Positions 8,606 to 17,667 of a DNA stretch of 44,110 bases are shown piece after piece. This DNA is from Lacticaseibacillus thailandensis DSM 22698 = JCM 13996 (GTDB lineage Bacteria > Bacillota > Bacilli > Lactobacillales > Lactobacillaceae). Positions within the stretch are counted from its first letter, which is position 1; each line of letters starts with the position of its first letter. The DNA lies in contig NZ_BBER01000011.1 of the NCBI RefSeq assembly GCF_001312865.1, positions 1 to 44,110 of the forward strand. Direction: 5' to 3'. The notes under the pieces were generated by a model. It had not been told where the DNA came from, ran no database searches, and saw nothing but the letters and a program-made list of their open reading frames with translations. The position numbers and the translations under genes are program-made.

Positions 8606-10324
8606 ATGGTAGAGACTAACTTTGGTTATACATACCGCGAGTTACGGCAAGCCAAGGGCTATAGTCTGAAGTCGGCGGCCAGCGGTGAGGTGTCGGTGCA
8701 ATTTTTGTCCCAGTTTGAACGCGGCGAGTCGCAGATCAGCTTTGAACGGCTGGACCACCTGCTGCGCAATATCCACGTCAGCCTGAGTGAGTACGTGGCC
8801 GCGGCCGGCAACGATCAGCTTAACTGGCTCGATTGGTGGGCGTACCAACTAACGGAAGCCTGGCGCCGCCGACCGGCCGATATCGCGGGTGCGGTGGGCA
8901 TGGCGCCCGTGAGCGTACGACCCGTGGTGGCGGCGATTAACAGCATCGTGCTCCTCGACCAGGCGGACCAGCGGGGGGCATTGACCGGTGCGTCGCTGTC
9001 AGCGGTGACCGGTGTATTGCGGCGCACCGTGCGTCCGGGGATGTTTAGCAACCTGGTGGCCGCACTGTCCGCCTTTGCCTTGCCCAACGAACTGCGCGTC
9101 AGTACGGCCAACCGGCTCCTGGAGCAACCACCCATTCGGTCCTACGCCCGCTACTTGCGGCCGTGCACCACGATGTACGCCGTCGTGTGTTTAGCCGAAG
9201 CCGAAGCGATTTTAGGGCAGCCATGCTTGGCGGGACAGTGGCTGTCCCGGGTGGAGAGACACCTCGGACCCGTTGATATGTATGAACGGTTGATGGTCCG
9301 CAAAGTGCAGGCGGGGGTGCTGTTCGCTGAGGGGGCGGTGGTTGCCGCTGAACGGATGCGCGCGCAGGTGCTACGAGCATGGCGAGTACTGGATGACCCG
9401 ACGGAGGAGCAACTGTTTACGGAACACATGGACGCGATGTTTGCGATGATGGAGGATGAACGCATGGTACAGCCTAAATACGGGACGGCTTTTCGCGAGT
9501 TGCGCCAGGCCAACGCGGTGTCACAGTTGGCGCTGGCCGATAGTGATGCGGGACGGCAGGCCTTATCGCGGTTCGAACGAGGGGCGCATGCGTTGACGGT
9601 GATGCGGTTGAGCCGCATGCTGGACCGCATTCCGGCCACCTACCAGGAGTATTTACGGTTGCTGGCGCCCGATCCGGACGGCAGCTTTGAAGACTTCATG
9701 GTCATGCGTCAGCGCTTGCTGTACGGACCGGCGGGGCGCGTGCGGCTCCAGATGCTAGCGGCGCGGTACCGGAACCGCTACGACCGGGAGGGGCACGCGT
9801 GGTTGGAGCACCGGGCCGTCATGCTGGCGGCGACTCCGGACGGGCAAAGACGGCAAGCGGAACGCCAGCGGCTCTATTACTTTCTCCGGCAACAGGGCGC
9901 CTGGAGCCATTACGAGTTCGCGCTGTTCACGCACGGGTTGGCGACCACGCTCACGCTGGGCGATGTGCGCCAATTATGGGCGCAGTTAACGCAACCATTT
10001 GATGTCCGGACGCGGCTGGGCTACCAAAATCAGCGGCGTCAGATCGACGCGTTGTTAATGGTGGCGCAGGTGGCACTGGCGGCCGGGTGTCTGCCCCTCG
10101 CGGCGGCCGCGTTGCGGGTGACAGCCCAACTGCCCGCGCTGGCAGGAGGGCCATACGAAGAGTTGCGGTTGCAGGGCTTAGAGGCACTGTACATGATTCA
10201 GGACCCTGAGCAGTCGACCAAGGTGGGCCGGCAGCGGATTACCGCCATCATTGAATTGTGCGACTTTGTGGAGGACAAGACGGTGGCTCAGCGGTTGCGG
10301 ACAGAACTAGCGGCACGCGCGTAA
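8606..10324 (+). CDS. double Rgg/GadR/MutR-type transcriptional regulator (tandem fusion)
   Basis: A 572-residue protein made of two complete Rgg-like units of about 286 residues each. Unit 1 starts FGYTYRELRQAKGYS with an XRE-type helix-turn-helix (VQFLSQFERGES). Unit 2, from about residue 287, starts YGTAFRELRQANAVS with a second helix-turn-helix (ALSRFERGAH). Each is followed by an alpha-helical region like the Rgg peptide-binding repeat domain. Rgg proteins are normally single units of 280-300 residues that dimerise and respond to short peptides. An internal ATG at 9464 preceded by GGAGG could allow unit 2 to be made alone, so this may also be two genes fused by an indel. No obvious peptide-pheromone ORF was found next to it. 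A tRNA gene follows. Confidence 0.8.
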   Translation: MVETNFGYTYRELRQAKGYSLKSAASGEVSVQFLSQFERGESQISFERLDHLLRNIHVSLSEYVAAAGNDQLNWLDWWAYQLTEAWRRRPADIAGAVGMAPVSVRPVVAAINSIVLLDQADQRGALTGASLSAVTGVLRRTVRPGMFSNLVAALSAFALPNELRVSTANRLLEQPPIRSYARYLRPCTTMYAVVCLAEAEAILGQPCLAGQWLSRVERHLGPVDMYERLMVRKVQAGVLFAEGAVVAAERMRAQVLRAWRVLDDPTEEQLFTEHMDAMFAMMEDERMVQPKYGTAFRELRQANAVSQLALADSDAGRQALSRFERGAHALTVMRLSRMLDRIPATYQEYLRLLAPDPDGSFEDFMVMRQRLLYGPAGRVRLQMLAARYRNRYDREGHAWLEHRAVMLAATPDGQRRQAERQRLYYFLRQQGAWSHYEFALFTHGLATTLTLGDVRQLWAQLTQPFDVRTRLGYQNQRRQIDALLMVAQVALAAGCLPLAAAALRVTAQLPALAGGPYEELRLQGLEALYMIQDPEQSTKVGRQRITAIIELCDFVEDKTVAQRLRTELAARA

Positions 10325-10384
10325 GGGTGCGGGTTGGAGTTCCGGCGCCAAATCGGGTATATTATGAAGGCGGTGCAGTTAGAC

Positions 10385-10456
10385 GCCGCCTTAGCTCAGG
10401 AGGTAGAGCGCAGCGTGGTAAGGCTGAGGTGGCTGGTTCAAGTCCAGCAGGCGGCA
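10385..10456 (+). tRNA. tRNA-Thr (GGT anticodon), one base short in anticodon stem
   Basis: The acceptor arms GCCGCCT / AGGCGGC, D-arm GCTC-GAGC, T-arm GCTGG-TTCAAGT-CCAGC and terminal A fit a canonical tRNA. The anticodon arm reads CAGC-GTGGTAAG-GCTG and is one base short. Restoring a C after 10414 gives a 5-bp stem CAGCC/GGCTG with loop GTGGTAA, placing T at position 33 and anticodon GGT. As written it is 72 nt with an eight-base loop. Confidence 0.85.
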
Positions 10457-10487
10457 TAAGTGCTACGTTGTTTGACGACGTTAACAC

Positions 10488-10525
10488 AATAGGGCCAGAC
10501 TCCACACGAGTCTGGCCCTATTTTG
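10488..10525 (+). terminator. Rho-independent terminator after tRNA-Thr
   Basis: A perfect 15-bp stem (AATAGGGCCAGACTC / reverse complement) with loop CACAC and a T-rich 3' end. Confidence 0.9.
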
Positions 10526-10542
10526 ATCGTGGCTCCGCAACA

Positions 10543-10574
10543 AACACCCCCACCAGTTAGCTGGTGGGGGTGTT
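10543..10574. repeat. perfect 14-bp inverted repeat
   Basis: AACACCCCCACCAG, loop TTAG, then the exact reverse complement. There is no T run after it on either strand, so it may be a secondary structure or processing site rather than a terminator. Confidence 0.8.
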
Positions 10575-10719
10575 GGGCGTCGCTCAGGAGATGAGCCAAA
10601 ACTGCACTGTGGGACGACTATGGCAATCATCGGGGCGCAGAAGTAATGCTGGCGGTGAGTAGCTACCAGGCGGTCTGGGGATAAGTAGCGGCGTCGGTGT
10701 TATTTTAACCCCGGCATGT

Positions 10720-10753
10720 GCAAAATAAAAGGCTAACGGGTTAACCGTTAGCC
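10720..10753 (-). terminator. terminator of the CPBP protease gene
   Basis: On the minus strand GGCTAACGG and CCGTTAGCC form a 9-bp stem followed by TTTTATTTTG, 16 bases after the stop of the gene at 10769. Confidence 0.8.
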
Positions 10754-10768
10754 ACATAATTTTATTCA

Positions 10769-11422
10769 TTACAGTAACGCCCAGCAGTTATTGAGTACGT
10801 GCAGTACCATCGATACCCGCAGGTCGTCACTCCAGGTGTAGGCAAAGGCCATGCCCGCGCCCAACCCGCAGTAGGTCAAGAAGTTGATCGGGTCACCGGG
10901 TGAATGGACCAGGGCAAAGGCGATGCTACTGACGATGGCGGCAAACCAGCGGCTACCGCGGGTGCGTTGAGCAGTGAACGCGTTCATCAACATGCCGCGG
11001 AAAATGAGCTCTTCAATGATGGGTGAAAATAGGCCTACCGATAAGGACATACTCCAGGGGATGCGGCGCAAGTAACTGACCACGGCGCTTTGGTTACTAC
11101 TTTGCGGTGCCAGGTGGTAGGTGGCGGCCAACCAGGCGGCTACCTGCACGACAATCAGGATTGCCAAGCCACCCAGTAACGCCTGCCAATTGCGGCGGCT
11201 AAGGAGGCGGCGCCGGTGGTCCGCAGGCGTCACGTTGCGCACGTAACGCCGGTACGCCCAGTATAGGCCCGTAATCAGTACTAGGTAGCCGGCCACCGTG
11301 ACGGCGAGCGTCCCGGCGTCTTCATGATGCCCTGTGGGTAGCACCAGGACGTCCACTACTTGGTAGGCCAGGAAGGCCAGCAGGAAGCCTAATGTGCGTT
11401 GGGTGACCGAAAAATGCCGCAT
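10769..11422 (-). CDS. CPBP-family intramembrane metalloprotease
   Basis: A 217-residue multi-pass membrane protein of the CPBP (CAAX protease / bacteriocin-processing, Abi) family. The three active-site motifs are visible: EELIFRG near residue 130, FALVH near 165 and VLHVLNN near the C-terminus. These supply the Glu and His residues for metal-dependent intramembrane proteolysis. About six hydrophobic helices are seen. In lactobacilli such proteins are often linked to bacteriocin immunity, but no bacteriocin gene is visible here, so the substrate is unknown. It lies immediately downstream of helD on the same strand (15-base gap) and may be cotranscribed with it. Confidence 0.88.
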   Translation of the reverse strand: MRHFSVTQRTLGFLLAFLAYQVVDVLVLPTGHHEDAGTLAVTVAGYLVLITGLYWAYRRYVRNVTPADHRRRLLSRRNWQALLGGLAILIVVQVAAWLAATYHLAPQSSNQSAVVSYLRRIPWSMSLSVGLFSPIIEELIFRGMLMNAFTAQRTRGSRWFAAIVSSIAFALVHSPGDPINFLTYCGLGAGMAFAYTWSDDLRVSMVLHVLNNCWALL

Positions 11423-11437
11423 AACTATCCTCCGGGA

Positions 11438-13764
11438 CTATGGCTGGGTTTCGGCGCTCGCGTTGTCCGGCGCGGTGGCCGCTAGGTACTGCTCACCGGT
11501 CTGGGCGGTGTACAGCGATGCGGGCACCGCGTCGATCAGCGGTGAGACCGCATCGCGTGCCACTAGCACCAGTTCGTGCAGGGTGCGGGTGCATAGCGTG
11601 TACAGGATGTCCCGGTCGCCGGCGCTCGTATAGGTGTCGGCGGAGACGTCAAAGCCGATGACGGCGTCGAACTCGAGCCCCTTAGCGAGATAGACGGGTA
11701 GCACCACGCAGCCGCGGCTAAGCTGGTGGTCATCCTTGCTGAGTAGCGTGACGTCCACGTCGGTCTGCAGGCCCAACGCAACTTTGCTGGCCGTTGCCGC
11801 GTCCTTGGTGAGGATCGCGACGGTCGGGTGGCGCTGTAGCAGGTGGTTGACCAGCGTCGACAGCACCGGCTGGTACGTGCGCCGTGGTACCGTCAGGACC
11901 AGCGGCAAATTACCACCGCGGCTGAATGCCGTGATGTCCTTGCCTGCTGGAATTAAGGCGTTGGCAAAGTCGGTGATGGGACGCGTTGAACGGTAGGACT
12001 TGTTGAGAGTCACGAGGCGGGGATGCAGGTCGGCAAAGTCGTGTTGCAACTCCGCCAGGTAACTCTGACTGTCAGCGTAATTGCCCGTGAACACGTCTTG
12101 AGCCACATCGCGAGAAAGGTCAGTTGGGCGCGGGGGAAGGCGTGGTGCAGGTACTTGAGAATGGCGATACTGTAATCCTGCATTTCGTCGACAAAGACGG
12201 ACTGGATGCCATGGTTTTGGCCACCGCCGGTCAGCACGTCGCGAATCATCATCAGTGGTGCCGCGTCATCGAGGCGCAGACGGTGGGCTTCCAGGTCAGC
12301 GCCGACCGCGTCACACATGGCCGTCCAGGTAGCTGCGTCCACAACGGTCTGCGGGTACTGACGGAGGAAGTCCAGGTAGTTTAGGTAGGGGTCGAAGAAG
12401 TAGTCGTCGTACAGGGCGGTGTAGACGGGCGCAAAGCGTTCGGCCACGACCGCGCGGGCCACAGCGCGTAGCTCGTCGGCGCCGTTTTCGAAGCGCTGGT
12501 CGCCGATGTAGTGCTGGACCTGTTCCTCGTTGAGGCTGGCCAGGGTGTCGTCGACCCAATCCTGGTGGGTTTCGAGGCCGATGCGGGTGTTGAGCCGCTT
12601 CATCAGGCGTTTACGCGTTTCGGCAAACTTATCGGCCAGGGTCATCTGCCGCGGAAGGCGGTCGTAAATTTTACGGATGTTTTTGGCGGCAAAGAAAGTC
12701 TCACCGTTGAGGTCGACGTCGACAAAGTGCGGTTCCGCTCCGTGCTTAGCGTACGCGGTGGCGGCGTCCATAAACGCAGCGCTCTCCTTGAGCCGCCGCA
12801 TGGCTTTAGCGGCGGCGGGGAAGGAGGCTTCATCGCGTTCGAAGCGGTCAAAGAGGGTCTCCACCTGCAGCCCGGTTAGCCGCCGAGCAAGGAATTCAAC
12901 CAGGGTGGTCTGAATCATGTTCTTTTCGCCCAAACTCGGCAACACCTGGGAAATGTAGGTGGCGTAGAGCTTGTTGGGCGAGAACAGGACCATCTGATTG
13001 GCGTCCAGCGTGGTGCGGCTGTGGTACAGCTGGAAGGCGATGCGTTGGAGCACAGCACTGGTTTTGCCGGACCCCGCAGCCCCCTGCACGAGCAGGAGGT
13101 CGGAGCTGGTATCACGGATAATGGTATTTTGTTCCTGCTGGATGGTAGCGACGATGTTTTGCATGTACTCGGAACTAGCGTCACCCAGCACTTCCTGGAG
13201 GATCGAGTCGCCAACGGTTTCGCTGGTGTCGAACATATTGCGAATTTGGCCGTCCTCAATCTGGAACTGGCGTTTATTATTCAAAGTTGCGTGGGCGGTC
13301 CCGACTGGGGTGGTGTAGTCGACGGGTCCCAGCGTCCCGTTGTAATAAATAGAAGCAACGGGGGCGCGCCAGTCGTAGACCAGGAACTGGTTATCGCTAT
13401 CCTGGAAGGTCCCAGTACCGATGTAGAGGGTGTCGTCCTCACCATCTTCGGTGATGTAGATGCGACCAAAGTAGGGTGAGCGGGCCAGCCGGGTGAGGCG
13501 AGTCTGTTCCTTTTGCAGGATCTGCTCGTTTTCGACGGCGCGTGCAACCAGTTGCTTTTGCTGTTGCACGGCGGCGTTAGTTTCCATGCGGTCGTCGACC
13601 TCGGTGATGTTGACCTTAGTGTTATCACCGTAATTCTGTTCCACGTCACGAGTTTCGGCGTGTGCGGTGTCGATTTGGTGTGCGACTACATCCAGCCGGT
13701 GGTGCAGCCGGTCAATGACGTGGTCGACGCGGCGCTGTTCATCTGCGCGCGATGCATTTTGCAT
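11438..13764 (-). CDS. helD: RNA polymerase recycling motor HelD (UvrD-like ATPase), frameshifted
   Basis: About 775 residues when reconstructed, matching HelD, the superfamily 1 ATPase that releases stalled RNA polymerase in Gram-positive bacteria. The N-terminal coiled-coil (RVDHVIDRLHHRLDVV, DDRMETNAAVQQQKQ) is typical of HelD. Walker A is GAAGSGKTSAVLQRIAF and the Walker B region is FVDEMQDYS. C-terminal motifs include LNKSYRSTRPI and KGLEFDAVIGFD. I chose ATG 13764 because it follows AAGGAGGG. The longer open frame to 13923 has no support. The frame breaks near 12110: restoring one base (ATCGCGAG to ATCGCCGAG on the plus strand) yields TFLGDVAQDVFTG and unites both parts. This is probably an error in the sequence. 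Confidence 0.88.
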
Positions 13765-14243
13765 GGGACAACCCTCCTTTACTTCCACTTCTAAATTGAT
13801 AGTACATTGTACTTCCCGCCGGCCAAATGTGCAAGTGAGCACGCTGGTATGATTTCGGGCAGCTTGAGTGTGGGTAGTTTCGGCTTCTCTTCTGTGGAAG
13901 ACAAACGTGGTGGTGTCTGCCAAAGAAGAATAAGCTGTGCGTTTTGTGGTATTGGCTCTGGGTCAATGGTGTGTATAATACGGTAACTCTTTGACGTGTA
14001 GTTGACCTCAAAATAGCGGGAATCTGCGGCTGGTGGTAGGAAGCTACGGCGTAGGACGTAAGCCACAGTCCCACCGCCGACCACAGATTCTACCCACGCA
14101 AGCCGCAACTACCTGACCCCGACCAACCCTAAATCTTACGCACTAAGCCAGGGACGTGTGGTACAATTGAAGCCATATGTAAGCGTCCGCAATTAATTCG
14201 TGGCGGGTCCCGTGCCCACCAGCTTAGTAAAGGAAGTTCGATT
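13765..14243. other. 479-base divergent intergenic region
   Basis: It lies between helD (minus) and the single-TM protein (plus). It must hold both promoters. A TACAAT at 14162-14167 is a plausible -10 for the rightward gene and TATTAT read on the minus strand near 13975 one for helD, but neither has a good -35. An imperfect inverted repeat (AATCTGCGGCTGGTGG near 14021 with CCGCCGACCACAGATT near 14076) could fold. No gene is convincing here. Confidence 0.4.
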
Positions 14244-14762
14244 ATGCAGCAACAACCAGGTCAACCAGCAGCACCAGCCCAGATGGATCCTAAGCAGAGC
14301 AAGAGTTTCTGGATTCGTCATTACAAGGCTATTTGTATCATTTTGCTTGTCGTCGCCGTCTTTGGCGGGGCCGTTTACAAGTTGACGCGGCCGAAGCTGA
14401 GCGGTTTTATCCCTGACAACGTTTTCCGCGTGACCATGACGGGCAAGAGCGGCGCGCGGTCCACCTCCTACATGTACTTTGGCGACAAGGAATCCGGGTA
14501 CGGGGCCGTGGGGTCTACCAGCCAGAAGAAACTGGAGAAGGCCGTCGCCCAACCCGGGTTCAAAGCTAACCTGAAGAAGCAGGTAGCTGGCGGCAAGCGC
14601 AACACGTACACCCTCAAGAACAACTCGACCCTCATTCTCTACGACGGTAACGCCGTGGCCTTTAAGATCAAGAGCAGTAAGATCGACGGTAACGAGCTGA
14701 CCGGTACCCTATCAGCTGGGAACGGGTCCGTCGCCGTGACCCTCATGAAGATCGTGCAATAA
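14244..14762 (+). CDS. single-pass membrane protein with extracellular domain, unknown function
   Basis: 172 residues. A Gln/Pro/Ala-rich cytoplasmic N-terminus of about 25 residues is followed by a basic segment (FWIRHYKAICIILLVVAVF) and one hydrophobic helix at about residues 30-50. The rest is a basic extracytoplasmic domain rich in Lys, Gly, Ser and Thr, ending VAVTLMKIVQ. A SD (AAGGAAG) precedes ATG 14244. The architecture is shared with the gene at 17668 (short hydrophilic N-terminus, one TM, basic beta-rich outer domain), suggesting a loose family of surface proteins. I do not recognise a named domain. It has its own terminator. Confidence 0.7.
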   Translation: MQQQPGQPAAPAQMDPKQSKSFWIRHYKAICIILLVVAVFGGAVYKLTRPKLSGFIPDNVFRVTMTGKSGARSTSYMYFGDKESGYGAVGSTSQKKLEKAVAQPGFKANLKKQVAGGKRNTYTLKNNSTLILYDGNAVAFKIKSSKIDGNELTGTLSAGNGSVAVTLMKIVQ

Positions 14763-14778
14763 ATATTTCTACCTAACT

Positions 14779-14805
14779 AGGTCGCCAACGTGGCGGCCTT
14801 TTTTT
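14779..14805 (+). terminator. Rho-independent terminator
   Basis: AGGTCGCC pairs with GGCGGCCT around a 5-nt loop, followed by seven T. Confidence 0.85.
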
Positions 14806-14888
14806 GGTGGGCATGGGGGAAAGATGCGGTGTCAATTTTACAGCAATCAGCTCACGTGCTGGGGCCATCCCCAGCATTAATGCCCACC
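14806..14888 (+). promoter_or_regulatory. nested inverted repeats upstream of the glycerate transporter
   Basis: GGTGGGCAT (14806) pairs exactly with ATGCCCACC (14880). Inside lies a perfect 7-bp hairpin GCTGGGG-CCAT-CCCCAGC (14858-14875). The structure sits about 110 bases before the transporter start, and could be a regulatory leader or an operator. No known riboswitch class is recognised. Confidence 0.45.
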
Positions 14889-14998
14889 ATGACCCAACTT
14901 TGCCCCGATTATTTTCAGCAAACTACTGCTTTCACCAGTAACTTCTATTACAATAGGGAATTGTTTAGTCTACATATAAAAGTTGGGAGCACGTAATT

Positions 14999-16294
14999 AT
15001 GTCGTTAGTTTTAACGTGGTGGGCGGCCCTCATTGGGCTGGCCGTCGCTATCATCTTAATTTTGCAGCACCTGAATCCGGTATATGCGTTAATGCTCGGA
15101 GCCGTGGTTGGCTGCTTGCTGGGTGGGGCCAACCTGACCCAGACCATTAACATTCTCATTGCTGGGGGCCAAAGTGTCATGGGCATCGTACTGCGGGTAC
15201 TCGCGGCCGGCATGCTGGCGGGGGTCATGATGGAGTCTGGTGCCGCCGACACCTTGGCGCGGGCCATCGTCACCAAGATGGGTGACCGCCTGGCCATCCT
15301 CGCGTTGGCACTGGCGACCATGGTGATCACGGCCGTCGGGGTGTTCATTCCCGTCGCGGTCCTCATCGTGGCACCCATTGCTTTGGAGGTCGGCCAGCGG
15401 ATGCACATCTCCAAGTTGGCGCTCCTTGTCGCCCTGTCTGGTGGGGGCAAGGCCGGGAACATTATCTCGCCGAACCCGAACACGATCGCTGCCGCCAAGG
15501 GCTTTAACGTTGAGTTGAGTCAGGTGATGATTGCCGACTTTGTTCCGGCCGTTGTGGCGCTGATCGTCACGGTGCTCGTGGCCACTTTGTTGAAGGGCAA
15601 AGGCTCGGCGGTACTCGAGCGCGACCTAGACATCCTAGCCAGTGAGGCGCACCCAGACAGCTTGCCGTCCCTCGGTACCGCGCTAGTCACGCCGGTGTTG
15701 GCCATCGTTTTGTTACTGCTCAACCCGATTGGGTCCCTGCTCCACATTGGCGTGTTGACCAAGTTCAGCTTGGACGCGATGTACGTGTTGCCGATTGCCG
15801 CCATTGTCGGCGCGCTGGCGATGCGCCAGGGGCACAAGTTGATGAGCTACGCGCAGGCGGGGATGAACCGCATGACTGACGTCGTCCTGATTTTGATTGG
15901 TGCCGGCGCGATTGGTGCCGTAATTACCTCCTCCGACCTGCCGGCCCAGTTAATTCACCTGATCAAAATGTCGGGCATCTCGGGTGTCTTCTTGGCACCA
16001 ATTGCTGGTATCCTGATGGCAGGGGCCACCGCGTCCACTTCGACCGGGGTCATCCTGGCGACGGGGTCGTTTAGCAAAGCCGTGCTTGGCTTTGGCATCA
16101 GTCCGTTGGCGGGCGCCGCGATGATGCACACCGGTGCCATCGTCTGCGACCACCTGCCGCACGGTAATTACTTCCACGTCACGGCCAACGCGATGCGGAT
16201 GTCGATCAGCGAGCGCTCGAAGGGAATTCTTTACGAGTCCCTGGTCGGGGGCGCCGCCGTAATCACGGCCACGATTATGTACGGGTTCTTCTAG
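14999..16294 (+). CDS. GntP-family permease, probable glycerate/gluconate transporter
   Basis: A 431-residue integral membrane protein with about 12 hydrophobic segments, in the GntP/Gnt-H+ symporter family of sugar-acid permeases. Features are the N-terminal LNPVYALMLGAVVGCLLGG, the central SGGGKAGNIISPNPNTIAAAKGF motif and a C-terminal HTGAIVCDHLPHGNYFH segment. The next gene, 31 bases downstream, is a glycerate kinase, so D-glycerate is the likeliest substrate (inference from context). A start at ATG 14999 follows a purine-rich TTGGGAGCACG. The gene probably forms a two-gene operon with the kinase, controlled from the structured region upstream. Confidence 0.85.
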   Translation: MSLVLTWWAALIGLAVAIILILQHLNPVYALMLGAVVGCLLGGANLTQTINILIAGGQSVMGIVLRVLAAGMLAGVMMESGAADTLARAIVTKMGDRLAILALALATMVITAVGVFIPVAVLIVAPIALEVGQRMHISKLALLVALSGGGKAGNIISPNPNTIAAAKGFNVELSQVMIADFVPAVVALIVTVLVATLLKGKGSAVLERDLDILASEAHPDSLPSLGTALVTPVLAIVLLLLNPIGSLLHIGVLTKFSLDAMYVLPIAAIVGALAMRQGHKLMSYAQAGMNRMTDVVLILIGAGAIGAVITSSDLPAQLIHLIKMSGISGVFLAPIAGILMAGATASTSTGVILATGSFSKAVLGFGISPLAGAAMMHTGAIVCDHLPHGNYFHVTANAMRMSISERSKGILYESLVGGAAVITATIMYGFF

Positions 16295-16325
16295 AGGCAG
16301 TACGAGGCAAAGGAGAAGCAAAAAA

Positions 16326-17470
16326 ATGAAGTTTGTCATTGCTCCAGATTCATTTAAGGGCGGCCTGACCGCCAAGGAGGCGGCTCACGCGATGGCGACC
16401 GGCATCCGGCGCGTCTTTCCGGACGCTGATTACGCCCTCGTACCGATGGCCGATGGCGGTGAAGGGACCGTCCAGTCGCTGGTCGACGCGACTAACGGGC
16501 GGTTGGTCACCGCCACCGTGACTGGGCCACTAGGCGACCCAGTCACGGCCCAGTACGGGCTGCTGGGGGATGGGCACACGGCCGTGATCGAGATGGCGGC
16601 GGCCAGCGGCATCCAATTTGTTGATGACCAGACGCATAATCCACTGGTGACGACCACGTACGGCACGGGGGAGTTGATCCGCGCGGCTTTGGCGCAGGGC
16701 GTGGATAAGATCATCCTTGGTATTGGGGGCAGCGCGACGAATGACGGCGGTGCGGGGATGGCTCAGGCCGTGGGCGTGCACCTGCGTGATGCAGCTGGGC
16801 ACGAGTTGCCGTTCGGTGGCGCGGCGCTGGCCAACTTGGCAACAATCGACCTCAGTGAGCGTGACCCGCTGCTGGATGACGTGGAATTGCTAATTGCGTC
16901 CGACGTCACCAACCCACTCGTTGGTGACACCGGCGCATCGGCGGTGTTCGGCCCGCAGAAGGGCGCGACACCCGCCATGGTGGCAACGCTCGACGCGGCT
17001 TTGGCCCACTATGCGGACGTGATTCACACCCAGGTGGGACCAGATTTGGCCCAGGCGCCGGGTGCGGGGGCTGCTGGTGGCCTGGGTGCCGGGCTAATGG
17101 CATTTACCCACGCGACGATGGCCCACGGTATCGACATTGTGGTCGAGTACAGCGGCTTGCGGCAGCAGGCCGCTGACGCCGACTTTGTCTTTACCGGTGA
17201 GGGCGGCATCGACTTCCAGACCCAGTACGGCAAAACGCCATACGGGGTGGCGCAGGTGACCAAAGCCGTGACGCCCGATGCGCCGGTGATCGTGCTCGCG
17301 GGGAACGTGGGCAAGGACGTTGACGTGCTGTACCGTCACGACGCCATCGACGCCATCTTCTGTACGGTGGCAGGCGCCAACCGCTGGCCCGCGCGATCGC
17401 GGATGGGGCGCATGACGTGGCCCAGACGGCAGAGAACGTGGCGCGGCTGATTGCGGCCATGCGGGGCTGA
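16326..17470 (+). CDS. glxK: glycerate kinase, frameshifted near C-terminus
   Basis: About 381 residues when reconstructed, the usual length for the GlxK/GarK family, which phosphorylates D-glycerate to feed glycolysis. Landmarks: the N-terminal MKFVIAPDSFKGGLTAKEAA, the VPMADGGEGT motif near residue 40, GIGGSATNDGGAGMAQA near 130 and FTGEGGIDFQTQYGKTP near 290. A SD (AAAGGAGAAG) precedes ATG 16326. The frame is lost at 17384. Inserting one C (CGCTGG to CGCCTGG) restores RLARAIADGAHDVAQTAENVA through a stop at 17468-17470, instead of a short arginine-rich tail. It lies directly after the GntP-type permease, forming a glycerate uptake and phosphorylation unit. Confidence 0.9.
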
Positions 17471-17482
17471 TGATGAATAAAT

Positions 17483-17523
17483 GGGGCGTTGTTGGTCGGG
17501 TTAAGGCTGATAACGCCCCGTTT
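17483..17523 (+). terminator. terminator of the glycerate operon
   Basis: GGGGCGTT (17483) pairs with AACGCCCC (17512-17519), followed by GTTTG. The loop is 21 nt. Confidence 0.6.
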
Positions 17524-17667
17524 GTCGGTGATGCTAGCTTACTAGTCCAAGCCACGGTACGCCAGCCAACAACTTCTTAAGAATCCCAGCCCACCCTGTT
17601 CAGCGGTCCCGCAATACGGTATATTAGATACCAGTGACAAAACTAAGATAAATTGATGGGGGTTCGC

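Noticed and set aside
9151..9639. Minus-strand ORF of 162 residues within the Rgg-type gene
   Set aside because: Ser/Arg/Cys-rich shadow frame opposite a strongly supported gene in GC-rich DNA.
13765..13923. N-terminal extension of HelD
   Set aside because: The frame is open but the segment is unlike HelD, and the ATG at 13764 has an excellent SD.
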